From the NCBI GenBank assembly GCA_934149465.1, contig CAKPEZ010000003.1:1-64000 (forward strand): a stretch of 64,000 nt of DNA, read 5' to 3'. The notes beneath the pieces are model-generated. The model was given only the letters and a program-made list of their open reading frames with translations. It ran no database searches and was not told the origin of the DNA. The stretch comes from an uncultured Bacilli bacterium (GTDB lineage Bacteria > Bacillota_I > Bacilli_A > RF39 > UBA660). Shown here one piece after another: positions 52,527-62,516 of the stretch; the first letter of the stretch is position 1; each line of letters begins with the position of its first letter. The translations under genes were made by a program, and so were the position numbers.

Positions 52527-53471
52527 ATGAATGGTTCACTTACTTTACCAACTCAAGCTCAAACTTTAGATGCTGATGAAAGATTAGAGGTATTAAAAAA
52601 AGTAGGCCTAGGTACTCCTATGACTGATTTAGCTGTTATAACTGGTGGTTATATATCATCCCTTGAAGTGGGCACGGGGGAATTTAGTGATTATCTAGGA
52701 CCAGCCTCAAATCAGCATAGTGCTTTATATATGACTAGATCTGCTACTGGAGTTGGAACTGCTTGGGGAGTGTATGATAATCCTGTGTTTAAAACAAGTG
52801 ATGCGTTTTGCTTTGATCCTGGCGCTACTAAAGCAGTTATTCGGCCTATGATGGCTACTAATTTTATCTCTTTTTCTCCTAAAGAGACCTATACTGATGA
52901 AAGGACAAATGTAGAAGAGATTGCATATGGAGAGTATCCTCAGTTTGCTGTATCTCCCAAAATGCAAGAAGAACTAGAAAATAATTTACAAAGTAGAAAT
53001 TTATATATGACTGGTAAGAATTATACTTTTAATTCACCTAGTTATGAAAGACCTAATAGAGATAATTCTTTTAAACCTACTAATTATAGCGAATATGAAT
53101 ATCAAGGTAAAAAGTATGTAAGAGTAAAAGCTGATATTTATATAGTATCAATGTCAAATAAGATTATGCTTTCTAATGGAATGATTTGTACTTCTGGCGA
53201 TAGCGTTTGGTTAGAAGTTTCTCCAGTTATTTGGTATGTTGATAAAAAAAGTCAATTTTTAATATCTAAGTATGGTCTTTTATCAGGAATTAGATTTGAT
53301 GATAAGAAATATTATGGAAAATTTGAAGAAACAGAAATAAAAAAATATATGGATAATTATATGGCTAATAATTTATTTCTTACATCTAGTTTAAAAAAAG
53401 AAATTCCTCTTAATGATGAAGAAGCATATTCTTATAATTTCTCAAGCGAAAGAACTAATAGATCTAGATAA
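52527..53471 (+). CDS. DUF6273-like hypothetical protein
   Basis: The 314-residue protein has a Gly/Ser-rich N-terminal half (LAVITGGYISSLEVGTGEFSDYLGPASNQHSALYMTR) and then IAYGEYPQFAVSP, KYVRVKADIYI and VWLEVSPVIWYVDKKSQFLISKYGLLSGIRFD, EETEIKKYMDNYMANNLF. The GEYPQ...W..D...LIS pattern is the DUF6273 arrangement seen in many gut Bacillota surface and hypothetical proteins. No signal peptide is visible. It is monocistronic (GAGGTG SD, terminator). The function is unknown. Confidence 0.6.
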   Translation: MNGSLTLPTQAQTLDADERLEVLKKVGLGTPMTDLAVITGGYISSLEVGTGEFSDYLGPASNQHSALYMTRSATGVGTAWGVYDNPVFKTSDAFCFDPGATKAVIRPMMATNFISFSPKETYTDERTNVEEIAYGEYPQFAVSPKMQEELENNLQSRNLYMTGKNYTFNSPSYERPNRDNSFKPTNYSEYEYQGKKYVRVKADIYIVSMSNKIMLSNGMICTSGDSVWLEVSPVIWYVDKKSQFLISKYGLLSGIRFDDKKYYGKFEETEIKKYMDNYMANNLFLTSSLKKEIPLNDEEAYSYNFSSERTNRSR

Positions 53472-53475
53472 TAAG

Positions 53476-53504
53476 CTTAATCTAACTTATGATTAAGTTT
53501 TTTT
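53476..53504 (+). terminator. Terminator
   Basis: CTTAATC (53476-53482) pairs with GATTAAG (53491-53497), followed by seven T. Confidence 0.72.
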
Positions 53505-53647
53505 ATTTATTAATTTTTTCTTTAAATCATAAAAATATTAACTTTATAAAGAGTTTATTTTTTGTAATTATCTATTTTTTTCTAAACGATTTAATGATAT
53601 AATATATAACATTAGTGAGCAAAATATATATATGAGGTGGTAGTTTT

Positions 53648-56458
53648 ATGGATAATATTATAGTAAAAGGTGCTAGAGAAAATAATTTAAAAAATATAGA
53701 TATTACTATTCCTAAGAATAAGCTTGTTGTAATGACTGGAGTATCAGGAAGTGGTAAAAGTAGCTTGGCATTTGATACAATATATGCAGAAGGACAAAGA
53801 AGATATGTAGAAAGTCTAAGTGCTTATGCTAGACAATTTTTAGGAAATACTGATAAACCAGATGTTGACTCTATCGAAGGATTAAGTCCATCTATTAGTA
53901 TAGATCAAAAAACAACTAACAAGAATCCTCGTAGTACAGTAGGAACTGTAACAGAAATATACGATCATTTAAGACTATTATTTGCTAGAATAGGAATTCC
54001 TTATTGTCCTAATCATAATATTCCAATTACTAGTCAAAGTATTGAAGAAATGGTTAATAAAGTCTTAGATCTTCCTTTAAAAAGTAAAATAATGGTATTA
54101 AGTCCAGTTGTTTGGGGAGAAAAAGGAACTTCTAAAGATTTATTTGATTCTCTTAGAAAAGACGGTTATATTAGAGTAAAAGTTGATGGGGAAGTTCATG
54201 ATTTAAGTGAAGATATTACTTTAGATAAAAATAAAAAACATTATATAAGTGTTATTATTGATCGTCTAGTAGTAGATCCTGATATTCGAAGTAGATTATA
54301 TAGTTCTATTGAAAATGCGACTAAACTTTCTTCTGGAAAAGTAGTAATTGATGTTATAGGCGCTGAAGAAATCCTATTAAGTGAAAACTTTGCTTGTCCT
54401 TATTGTAATTATTCTCTTCCAGAACTAGAGCCTAGAATGTTTTCTTTTAATGCCCCATACGGAGCTTGTGAAGAGTGTAAAGGCCTTGGATTTAAAGTTA
54501 ATATTGATGTTGATCTAATTATTCCAGATAAAAATAAATCTATTAATGAAGGTGCAATAGTCGCTATTAATGTTGAAGATGAAGCTAATATTATTAAGAC
54601 TCAACTAAATGCAGTTGCTAAGTATTATCATATAGATTTAAATAAACCTGTAAAAAAACTAAAAAAAGAAGAACTAGATATTATTTTATATGGTTCTAAA
54701 GATAAACTTGAATTTAACTATGTATCTAAGAACGGAAATACTCGTAATTCTAAAGATTATTTTGAAGGAATTATTACTAATCTAGAAAGAAGATATATTG
54801 AAACTAAGAGTACTTGGATTCATGATTGGATTGAACAATACATGGTAGAAAGTACTTGCCCAGTATGTAATGGCTCTAGATTAAAGAAAAGCGTTTTATC
54901 TGTTCTTATAAATAAGAAAAATATTTATGAAGTAACTTGTATGTCTATCTTAGAATTATACGATTTTATTAATAATTTAAAATTAAATAAAGAGCAAGAA
55001 CAAATAGCAGGTGTTATTGTAAAAGAAATATCTTCTAGACTTTCTTTTCTAATTAATGTAGGCCTTGATTATTTAACAATGAATAGAAGTGCTGGTACTT
55101 TAAGTGGTGGAGAAGCTCAGCGTATTAGACTTGCTACCCAAATAGGTTCTAGATTAACGGGTGTATTATATGTATTAGATGAACCTTCTATTGGTCTTCA
55201 TCAAAGAGATAATCAAAGACTTATTAATTCTTTACTAGAAATGCGTGATTTAGGAAACTCTCTTATTGTTGTAGAACATGATACTGATACAATGCTTCAA
55301 GCTGATTATCTTATTGATATAGGCCCAGAAGCAGGAGAAAACGGTGGATATGTAGTTGCGGCAGGTACTCCAGAAGAAGTTATGAAAAATGATAATAGTA
55401 TTACTGGAAGATACTTAAGTGGAAAAGAAAAAATAGAAATTCCTAAAACAAGAAGAAAAGGAAATAAAAAGTATTTAGAAGTAATAGGTGCTAGCGAGAA
55501 CAATCTAAAGAATATTGATGTTAAGTTTCCACTTGGTACTATGTGCTGTGTAACAGGAGTATCAGGAAGTGGTAAATCTACTTTAGTAAATGAAATACTA
55601 TATAAAGCATTAGCGTCTAGTCTTTATAAATCTAAAGATAAACCTGGTAAATACCAAAAAATTAAAGGATTAACTAATATTGATAAAGTAGTTCATATAT
55701 CTCAGTCTCCAATTGGTAGAACACCAAGAAGTAACCCTGCTACTTACGTATCTGTATTTGATGATATCAGAGATATCTTTACCGAAACTAAAGAAGCTAA
55801 AATAAGAGGATACGATAAAGGAAGATTTAGTTTTAACGTAAAAGGTGGAAGATGTGAAGCATGCTGGGGAGATGGTGTTAAAAAAATAGAAATGCATTTT
55901 CTTCCAGATGTATATGTACCTTGTGAAGTATGTCATGGTACTAGATATAATAGAGAAACTCTAGAGATAAAATACAAAGGCAAAAATATTAATGACGTTT
56001 TAAATATGCGAGTTGATGAAGCTTTAGAATTCTTTGATAATCACGTAAAAGTTAAAAATAAATTAAAAGTAATGCAAGATGTTGGTCTTGGGTATATTCG
56101 TCTTGGACAAAGTGCTCCTACTTTAAGTGGCGGAGAAGCAGCAAGAGTAAAACTAGCTAAAGAACTTCAAAAAAAGCCGACTGGAAAAAGTTTATTTATC
56201 TTAGATGAACCAACGACTGGCTTACACTCTGCTGATATTAAAAAACTTCTTACTATATTAAATAGAATTGTTGATAATGGAGATACTGTTATAATTATTG
56301 AGCATAACTTAGATGTTATAAAAGTATGTGATTATATTATTGACTTAGGGCCAGAAGGCGGTAATAGAGGAGGAAATATAGTTGCGACTGGAACTCCAGA
56401 AGAAATAAGCAAAGTAGATGAATCTTATACAGGTTCTTTCTTAAAAAAGATGCTTTAA
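53648..56458 (+). CDS. uvrA: Excinuclease ABC subunit A
   Basis: The 936-residue protein is UvrA: two ABC ATPase modules with Walker A MTGVSGSGKSSLAFDTIYAEGQRRY and VTGVSGSGKSTLVNEIL, signature LSGGEAQRIRLATQIGS and LSGGEAARVKLAKELQK, and zinc modules (CPYCNYSLPELEPRMFSFN...CEECKG; CPVCNGSRL; CEACWGDG...CEVCHGTRYN). It scans DNA for bulky damage and loads UvrB. The gene is monocistronic with a TATAAT box near 53600 and GAGGTGG SD; no Gram-positive SOS box (CGAAC-N4-GTTCG) was seen. Confidence 0.97.
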   Translation: MDNIIVKGARENNLKNIDITIPKNKLVVMTGVSGSGKSSLAFDTIYAEGQRRYVESLSAYARQFLGNTDKPDVDSIEGLSPSISIDQKTTNKNPRSTVGTVTEIYDHLRLLFARIGIPYCPNHNIPITSQSIEEMVNKVLDLPLKSKIMVLSPVVWGEKGTSKDLFDSLRKDGYIRVKVDGEVHDLSEDITLDKNKKHYISVIIDRLVVDPDIRSRLYSSIENATKLSSGKVVIDVIGAEEILLSENFACPYCNYSLPELEPRMFSFNAPYGACEECKGLGFKVNIDVDLIIPDKNKSINEGAIVAINVEDEANIIKTQLNAVAKYYHIDLNKPVKKLKKEELDIILYGSKDKLEFNYVSKNGNTRNSKDYFEGIITNLERRYIETKSTWIHDWIEQYMVESTCPVCNGSRLKKSVLSVLINKKNIYEVTCMSILELYDFINNLKLNKEQEQIAGVIVKEISSRLSFLINVGLDYLTMNRSAGTLSGGEAQRIRLATQIGSRLTGVLYVLDEPSIGLHQRDNQRLINSLLEMRDLGNSLIVVEHDTDTMLQADYLIDIGPEAGENGGYVVAAGTPEEVMKNDNSITGRYLSGKEKIEIPKTRRKGNKKYLEVIGASENNLKNIDVKFPLGTMCCVTGVSGSGKSTLVNEILYKALASSLYKSKDKPGKYQKIKGLTNIDKVVHISQSPIGRTPRSNPATYVSVFDDIRDIFTETKEAKIRGYDKGRFSFNVKGGRCEACWGDGVKKIEMHFLPDVYVPCEVCHGTRYNRETLEIKYKGKNINDVLNMRVDEALEFFDNHVKVKNKLKVMQDVGLGYIRLGQSAPTLSGGEAARVKLAKELQKKPTGKSLFILDEPTTGLHSADIKKLLTILNRIVDNGDTVIIIEHNLDVIKVCDYIIDLGPEGGNRGGNIVATGTPEEISKVDESYTGSFLKKML

Positions 56459-56540
56459 TTATGTAAAATTATCTAAATAAAAAGAAAGAACTTGCGATAT
56501 TTTTAGTAAATGTTACAATATAATTAAGAGGAGGCATAAA

Positions 56541-58193
56541 ATGGAAACAATCACAATTACGCTTGGTAATAATGAAAAAAGAGAATATAATAAGGGTATT
56601 AAATTTCAAGATGTTGTTTTAGATATAAATAATACTTATAACAGTGATATTATTGCAGGAAAATTTAATGGTCGTTTAATTAAATTTATGGATCCTTTAA
56701 ATAAAAGTGGTAAGTTATATTTATATGATGTTAATACTAAAATGGGAAATAAGATCTATGAAAGAGGACTTACTTATTTATTTACTTCTTGTGCTAAAGA
56801 AGTACTTGGTAAAGATACTGTTATTGAGATAAAATATTCTATTGATAAAGGTATTTATTGTACTTTTAATAGAAGCTTATCTATTGAAGAAGTAAAACAA
56901 ATAAAAGATGCTATGAAAGATGCTGTTAATAAAGCTATTCCTTTTGTTGAAGTAGAAACTTCTAGAATAGACGCTATTAGTTATTTTAGAAAAATAAAAA
57001 GAATGGATAAAGTAAAAATATTATCTTATACAACTAGTGATTTTGTAAAATTATATAAATTTAATGGAATGTATAACTATATTATAGGTGCTCTTCCTTA
57101 TGATACTAGTGTTCTTAAGTATTTTGATTTAACTCTTATTGATAATAAAGGAATTGTTCTTAGATTCCCATCTATATACGATAATACTAAAGTAGTGCGC
57201 TATCATCATCATGAAAAGTATTTTGATACTTTAGAAGAATATTTTCATTGGAGCAATATCTTAGATGTTCATAATATTGGCGATTTAAATGAAAAACTTA
57301 TTAATAGCAATCCTGGAGAAATAATTAATTTATCTGAGATAATGCAAAATTATAAATTGCTTAATATTTCAGAAAAGATCGCTCTTAATAGAGATATTAT
57401 TAAGATGATCTTAATAACAGGTCCTTCCTCTTCTGGAAAGACTACTACTTCTAAAAAGCTAGGATTATACTTAAAAACATTAGGACTAAATCCAATAGAA
57501 ATTTCTATTGATGATTATTTTATTGATCGAAAAGATGTTCCTTTAGATGAAGATGGAAAACCTGATTATGAAAGTATTCGCTCTGTTGATGTGAAATTAT
57601 TTAATGAACATATTAATAAGTTATTAAATCGTGAGAAAGTAGTAATGCCTACTTATGATTTTATTGAAGGAAAGAAAGTCTTTAAAAAAAGTGTTGAACT
57701 TAAAGAACGAGATATCTTGATTATTGAAGGGTTACATGCTTTAAATGATGAATTAACTTCATCTATTCCAAGAAAAAATAAATATAAGATTTATGTAAGT
57801 CCTCTTGCTTATTTAAACATTGATAATGATAATAGAATTAGTTTAACTGATATTCGTTTATTAAGAAGAATTGTTCGTGATAATAGAACAAGGGGATATA
57901 CTCCTTCTCAAACTTTAAATACATGGTCTTCTGTAAGAAAAGGAGAAGAAAAATATGTTTTCCCATATCAAGATGAAGCAGATGTTATCTTAAACACTTT
58001 CTTATCTTATGAACTTGGAGTATTAAAGACATATGTAGAACCACTTTTATACTCTATATCTGATAATGATCCTGAGTATTTAACTGCGACTAGATTATTG
58101 GAAATGCTAAAATTTGTTCTTCCTATTCCTAGTAATGATGTTCCAAAACTTTCTATACTAAGAGAATTCATTGGAGGAAGCTATTTTGAATAA
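56541..58193 (+). CDS. TGS-domain uridine kinase-like nucleoside kinase
   Basis: The 550-residue protein has a TGS domain (TITITLGNNEKREYNKGIKFQDV, residues 3-65), a ThrRS-type second additional domain (about 70-240, including RYHHHEKYFDTLEEYF) and a C-terminal phosphoribulokinase/uridine kinase domain (LITGPSSSGKTTTSKKL at about 290, IEISIDDYFIDRKDVP, LIIEGLHALND). The combination is common in Bacillota and annotated as nucleoside kinase. A -35/-10 pair TTGCGA/TACAAT lies at about 56491-56518. Confidence 0.88.
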   Translation: METITITLGNNEKREYNKGIKFQDVVLDINNTYNSDIIAGKFNGRLIKFMDPLNKSGKLYLYDVNTKMGNKIYERGLTYLFTSCAKEVLGKDTVIEIKYSIDKGIYCTFNRSLSIEEVKQIKDAMKDAVNKAIPFVEVETSRIDAISYFRKIKRMDKVKILSYTTSDFVKLYKFNGMYNYIIGALPYDTSVLKYFDLTLIDNKGIVLRFPSIYDNTKVVRYHHHEKYFDTLEEYFHWSNILDVHNIGDLNEKLINSNPGEIINLSEIMQNYKLLNISEKIALNRDIIKMILITGPSSSGKTTTSKKLGLYLKTLGLNPIEISIDDYFIDRKDVPLDEDGKPDYESIRSVDVKLFNEHINKLLNREKVVMPTYDFIEGKKVFKKSVELKERDILIIEGLHALNDELTSSIPRKNKYKIYVSPLAYLNIDNDNRISLTDIRLLRRIVRDNRTRGYTPSQTLNTWSSVRKGEEKYVFPYQDEADVILNTFLSYELGVLKTYVEPLLYSISDNDPEYLTATRLLEMLKFVLPIPSNDVPKLSILREFIGGSYFE

Positions 58194-58220
58194 ACTGAAA
58201 AAGAACTTTTCAGTTTTTTA
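58193..58220 (+). terminator. Terminator
   Basis: AAACTGAAAA pairs with TTTTCAGTTT across a 4-base loop, followed by T's. The first base overlaps the stop codon. Confidence 0.8.
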
Positions 58221-58258
58221 CTTTTTTTAAGAAATTATTGTCAAATAGTTTATTTTAT

Positions 58259-58287
58259 TTGAATAGAAAAAGAAAATGCGCTACAAT
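58259..58287 (+). promoter_or_regulatory. Promoter of gap
   Basis: TTGAAT (58259-58264), 17-base spacer and TACAAT (58282-58287), 22 bases before the ATG. Confidence 0.7.
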
Positions 58288-58308
58288 AATATTGTAGGAG
58301 GGTAGGAT

Positions 58309-59316
58309 ATGAAGAAAATTGCAATTAATGGGTTTGGAAGAATAGGAAGATTGGTATTTCGTATTATGGAGGAAGATCCAGAATTAGAAGTAGTTGCAAT
58401 CAATGATTTAACTGATCCAGAACAATTAGCTTATTTACTAAAATATGATACAAATCATCGTAATTATAAAATAGATGAAATTAGTTATGATGAGGACGGA
58501 ATTATTGTATCAGGTAGAAAAATTAAAGTATATAAAGAAATTGATCCAAGTAATTTGCCTTGGAAAGAGTTAGGCATTGACTTAGTATTTGAATGTACTG
58601 GTAAATTCGTTTCTTTAGATGGAGCATCTTCTCATATTAAAGCTGGGGCTAAAAAGGTTATTATTTCTGCTCCTGCTAAAGGAGATAAAGTAAAAACTGT
58701 TGTCTATAATGTTAATGAAGATATAATTGATGGAAATGAAGAAGTAATAAGTGCTGCTAGTTGTACAACTAACTGTTTAGCACCAGTATTAAATATATTA
58801 GAGAAAAATATTGGTATTGAAAAAGGTTATATGACAACAGTTCATGCTTATACTAATGATCAAGTTATTTTAGATGTTGCTCATAAAAAAGGAATTAAAG
58901 CACGTCGTGGTAGAGCTGGTGCTAGTAATATAATTCCAACATCAACAGGAGCAGCAAGTGCAATTGGACTTGTTATTCCATCTTTAAATGGAAAATTAGA
59001 TGGGAATGCTATTAGAGTACCAGTGCCAACTGGTTCTGTTATTGATTTAACTTTAGAACTAGCTAAAAATACTAGTGCCAAAGAAGTAAATCGTCTTTTT
59101 GAAACTAATCAAAACGAAACTTTAAAGTTTACAGTGGATCCTATTGTATCTAGTGATGTTATTGGCTCATATTATGGAGCAGTAGTAGATGGCTTATTAA
59201 CTGATGTTCTAGAAGTAAATAATAAACAATTAGTTAAGATAGTTGCTTGGTATGATAATGAAATGGGTTATTCTGCACAAATGGTTAGAACTGCTAAATA
59301 TTTTATGAATAAATAA
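58309..59316 (+). CDS. gap: Glyceraldehyde-3-phosphate dehydrogenase, type I
   Basis: The 335-residue protein is GAPDH: NAD-binding INGFGRIGRLVFRIM and AINDLTDPEQLAYLLKYDT, catalytic SAASCTTNCLAPVLNIL (Cys about residue 151), HAYTNDQVILD, RRGRAGASNIIPTSTGAASAIG, VPVPTGSVIDLTLEL and WYDNEMGYSAQMV. It oxidises glyceraldehyde-3-phosphate in glycolysis with NAD+. It is monocistronic; pgk and tpi are not adjacent. RBS GGAGGG. Confidence 0.97.
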   Translation: MKKIAINGFGRIGRLVFRIMEEDPELEVVAINDLTDPEQLAYLLKYDTNHRNYKIDEISYDEDGIIVSGRKIKVYKEIDPSNLPWKELGIDLVFECTGKFVSLDGASSHIKAGAKKVIISAPAKGDKVKTVVYNVNEDIIDGNEEVISAASCTTNCLAPVLNILEKNIGIEKGYMTTVHAYTNDQVILDVAHKKGIKARRGRAGASNIIPTSTGAASAIGLVIPSLNGKLDGNAIRVPVPTGSVIDLTLELAKNTSAKEVNRLFETNQNETLKFTVDPIVSSDVIGSYYGAVVDGLLTDVLEVNNKQLVKIVAWYDNEMGYSAQMVRTAKYFMNK

Positions 59317-59317
59317 A

Positions 59318-59345
59318 AGATCTTCAAAAAATGAAGATCTTTTTT
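59318..59345. terminator. Bidirectional terminator between gap and a convergent methyltransferase
   Basis: AAGATCTTC pairs with GAAGATCTT with T's on the right and, on the opposite strand, T's after the left arm. Confidence 0.82.
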
Positions 59346-59346
59346 G

Positions 59347-60138
59347 TTAGTTAAAAATATTTCTATTATTAGAAGATTCTGCTAATATAATAGAAGCTGC
59401 TATTCCAACGTTTAAAGAGTTTATTTCTCCTTTCATTGGAATATAAATTTCTTCGTGTTTATTTTGATACCATTTAGGATTTATTCCAAATCTTTCACTT
59501 CCAAATACTAAAGCAATATTTCCTTGATAGTCATACCTATAGTAGCTTTTTCCTAGTTTTGGTTCTCCTAAGAGAATACGATAGTTATTTTTAAGAAGTA
59601 ATTCTTGAGCTTTTTCGTAAGTAGTATTAACTGTATCTATATGAAATAAAGTACCTCTGCTACTAGATGTAAACTTTGGCTTAGTAACGTCAGTAGTAGA
59701 GTCAACGTTTATAATAAGATCTACTTTTGATGTATAAGCACTTCTATAAATAGTTCCTAGATTACCAGGAAGTTCTATTCCATCTAATACTAAGATATAG
59801 TGATAATTCTTTATATTAATATTTTCAATATTGATAGGATAATATTTTACAATAGCAATAAGAGGAACTTCGTTATCTTTTTCTTTAATAATTTGAAAAG
59901 TCTTTTTACTAATAGTATAAGTATTTTTAGCTTTCTTTCTATATTTATCTATAATATCTAAAGCTTCATTACTATAAGGATAATCATCTTCATAAATAAA
60001 TGTAATAATTTCTATTTTACCAGTATATGCTAGTGCAAGAATAGATAATCCTTCTAAGACGATTAAATTATCATAGCTTTTCTTTTTTAGAGATTTAATT
60101 TCTTTTATAATAGGATTACTAAGAGAAATACTTTGCAT
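59347..60138 (-). CDS. TrmH/SpoU-family RNA 2'-O-methyltransferase
   Basis: The 263-residue protein has an N-terminal substrate-binding domain (SNPIIKEIKSLKKKSYDNLIVLEGLSIL) and a SPOUT domain: ILVLDGIELPGNLGTIYRSAYTSKVDLII, LVFGSERFGINPKWYQNKHEEIYIPMKGEINSLNVGIAASIILAES. It resembles TsnR/RlmB-type rRNA methyltransferases; the target nucleotide is not evident. It lies convergent to gap and divergent from ackA. Start 60138 with AGAGGTG. Confidence 0.85.
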   Translation of the reverse strand: MQSISLSNPIIKEIKSLKKKSYDNLIVLEGLSILALAYTGKIEIITFIYEDDYPYSNEALDIIDKYRKKAKNTYTISKKTFQIIKEKDNEVPLIAIVKYYPINIENINIKNYHYILVLDGIELPGNLGTIYRSAYTSKVDLIINVDSTTDVTKPKFTSSSRGTLFHIDTVNTTYEKAQELLLKNNYRILLGEPKLGKSYYRYDYQGNIALVFGSERFGINPKWYQNKHEEIYIPMKGEINSLNVGIAASIILAESSNNRNIFN

Positions 60139-60257
60139 TTTGTTTCACCTCTTTTTAATTATATCACAGCACTATATAATAAATTATCTAAAATATATAA
60201 ATATTTTCTTCTTATTTAGAAAATAAATGGTATAATAAGTATTAAGGACGTGATAAT

Positions 60258-61436
60258 GTGAAAATTTTAGCAGTTAATGCAGGTAGTTCATCATTAAAAT
60301 TTCAAATGTTTGAAATGCCTTCAGAAAAAGTTTTAATCTCTGGAAACTTTGAGAGAATTGGAATAGATGGTAGTTTTTATACTATTAAGTTAAATGGAGA
60401 AAAAATTCGTCATGAAGTAGTTTTAAATACTCATGATGATGCAGTTAAGTATTTAAATAAAGAATTACTTGATAATAAGATTATTGATTCACTTGATGAA
60501 ATAAAGGGAATTGGTCATCGTATTGTTCAAGGAGCAGATTATTTTGATAAGACAGTTGTTATTGATGATGAGGTACTTAAGATTATTTCTGATTTAAGTC
60601 TTCTTGCTCCTCTTCATAATCCTGCTGCTGTAATTGGAATAAAGGCTTTTCAAAAGGCTGTTCCAAATGCTGTTCATACAGCTGTATTTGATACAGCATT
60701 CCATCAAACTATGGATGAAGTAAGTTATATGTATGCTCTTCCTTATGAATGGTACCAAAAATATAAAGTACGTAAATATGGTGCTCATGGTACTAGTCAT
60801 AAATATATAGCAGAAAGAATGAGAGAAATACTTGGAAGTGATTCTTTAAAAATTATAAGCTGTCATATTGGTAATGGCGGAAGTATTACTGCTATTAAAG
60901 ATGGCAAGTGTGTTGATACTTCGATGGGATTTACTCCTAATGCAGGTATTATTATGGGTAGTCGTTGTGGAGATACTGACGTAAGTATTATTCCTTATAT
61001 TATGGAACAAGCTAATTTATCTCCAAGAGAAGTAGATACTATTATTAATAAACAAAGTGGTCTTCTTGGTATTAGTGGTGTTAGTAGCGATGCTCGTGAT
61101 ATTGATGAAGGAATTGCTAATGGTAATGAAAGATGTATTCTTGCTAGAAAGATGTATGTAAGAAGAATAATTGATTATATAGCTAGATATTATGTTTTAC
61201 TTGGAGGAGCAGATGCTATTGTATTTACTGCTGGTGTTGGAGAAAATTCTAAAGAAGTAAGAGCAGAAGTAATAGAAGGATTATCAGCTCTTGGTATATA
61301 TTTAGATAAAGATGCTAATGATTGCCGTGGTTGTGAGAAGTTAATTTCTAGTAAAGAATCTAAAGTAAAATGTTATATTATTCCTACTAACGAAGAAGTA
61401 ATGATTGCTAGAGATACTTATAATTTGTCTCTTTGA
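60258..61436 (+). CDS. ackA: Acetate kinase
   Basis: The 392-residue protein is AckA: KILAVNAGSSSLKFQMFEMP, GIGHRIVQGADYF, APLHNPAAVIGIKAF, FDTAFHQTM, YGAHGTSHKYIAERM, ISCHIGNGGSITAIKDGKCVDTSMGFTPNAGIIMGSRCGD and FTAGVGENSKEVRAEVI. It makes ATP from acetyl phosphate, giving acetate as a fermentation product. The start is GTG 60258. It reads into nrnA ten bases downstream. Confidence 0.97.
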   Translation: MKILAVNAGSSSLKFQMFEMPSEKVLISGNFERIGIDGSFYTIKLNGEKIRHEVVLNTHDDAVKYLNKELLDNKIIDSLDEIKGIGHRIVQGADYFDKTVVIDDEVLKIISDLSLLAPLHNPAAVIGIKAFQKAVPNAVHTAVFDTAFHQTMDEVSYMYALPYEWYQKYKVRKYGAHGTSHKYIAERMREILGSDSLKIISCHIGNGGSITAIKDGKCVDTSMGFTPNAGIIMGSRCGDTDVSIIPYIMEQANLSPREVDTIINKQSGLLGISGVSSDARDIDEGIANGNERCILARKMYVRRIIDYIARYYVLLGGADAIVFTAGVGENSKEVRAEVIEGLSALGIYLDKDANDCRGCEKLISSKESKVKCYIIPTNEEVMIARDTYNLSL

Positions 61437-61446
61437 GGTATAATTT

Positions 61447-62418
61447 GTGAGTAATATTTATAAAAAGATTTATAAAGTAATAAAGAAATATGATCATATA
61501 GTAATAGCAAGACATATAGGAGCAGATCCTGATGCTCTTGGTTCTCAGCTTGCTTTGAAAGAACTTATATTAAATAAATTTCCTAATAAAGATGTCAAAG
61601 TTGTTGGTAATCCTGCTAATAGATTTAAATTTATGGGAGAGATGGATAAGATAGATGAAGTATTAGATAATACTTTATTAATAGCGCTTGATACTCCTGA
61701 TGTTAAGAGATTAGATGGAGTAGATTTTAGTAAGTATAATTATGTTATAAAGATAGATCATCATCCTTTTGTTGAAGAGTATGCTAATATTGAAATGCTT
61801 GATGATTCTGCTTGCAGTGTTTGTCAAATAATTTTAAAGTTAGTATTTAGTACTCCTTTTAAATTAACTAAGAGTATTGGAGAGAAGCTTTATCTTGGGA
61901 TTGTTTCTGATACAGGGCGTTTTTTACATGAGTATACTACTTTAGAAACATTTGAGCTTGTTAGTAAGCTTATTCGTAAGACAAAGATAGATTTTACTTC
62001 TTTATATCCTTCTTTATATTTAAGACCTCTTAATGAAGTTAAGTTCCAAGGATATATATATCAGAATATGTCTATTACTGATAATGGGGTAGCATATATT
62101 AAGATAACTGATGATTTAATGAAGGAGTTTAATGTTGATTCAGCATCTGCTGGTAATATGATTAATGACTTAAATTATGTGAATGAAATCTTAGTATGGG
62201 TATTCTTTTCAGAGGATTTAAAGACTAACTTAATTAGAGCGAATATTCGTTCTAGAGGACCATTTATTAATGAGATAGCGTCTCGTTTTGGTGGCGGAGG
62301 ACATAAATATGCTTCAGGAGCTAGACTTACTTCTTGGCAGCAAACTAAGAATTTAGTAGATGCTTTAGATGAAAAAGCTTTAGAATATAAAGAAAATCTT
62401 AATAAAATAGAAGAATAA
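61447..62418 (+). CDS. nrnA: DHH/DHHA1 oligoribonuclease and pAp phosphatase NrnA
   Basis: The 323-residue protein has the DHH domain (YDHIVIARHIGADPDALGSQLALKELI; IALDTPDVKRLDGV; VIKIDHHPFVEEYANI; YLGIVSDTGRFLHEYTT) and the DHHA1 domain with RSRGPFINEIASRFGGGGHKYASGARL. NrnA degrades short oligoribonucleotides (nanoRNA) and 3'-phosphoadenosine 5'-phosphate. The start is GTG 61447, 10 bases after ackA, with GAGGT overlapping the ackA end. Confidence 0.95.
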   Translation: MSNIYKKIYKVIKKYDHIVIARHIGADPDALGSQLALKELILNKFPNKDVKVVGNPANRFKFMGEMDKIDEVLDNTLLIALDTPDVKRLDGVDFSKYNYVIKIDHHPFVEEYANIEMLDDSACSVCQIILKLVFSTPFKLTKSIGEKLYLGIVSDTGRFLHEYTTLETFELVSKLIRKTKIDFTSLYPSLYLRPLNEVKFQGYIYQNMSITDNGVAYIKITDDLMKEFNVDSASAGNMINDLNYVNEILVWVFFSEDLKTNLIRANIRSRGPFINEIASRFGGGGHKYASGARLTSWQQTKNLVDALDEKALEYKENLNKIEE

Positions 62419-62446
62419 GTAAGTGTTAAAGAATACTTGCTTTTTC
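62417..62446 (+). terminator. Terminator of ackA-nrnA
   Basis: AAGTAAGTGTT (62417-62427) pairs with AATACTTGCTT (62432-62442, two G.T pairs), followed by T's. Confidence 0.75.
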
Positions 62447-62516
62447 TTTAAAAAATAATTCCTTGAAATTATTTTTATTTAAATTTATAATATTTCATAC
62501 AAAGAAGGTGCATCTT

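Noticed and set aside
32321..53640. SOS (LexA/DinR) boxes before uvrB and uvrA
   Set aside because: I searched by eye for CGAAC-N4-GTTCG-like sites upstream of both genes and saw none.
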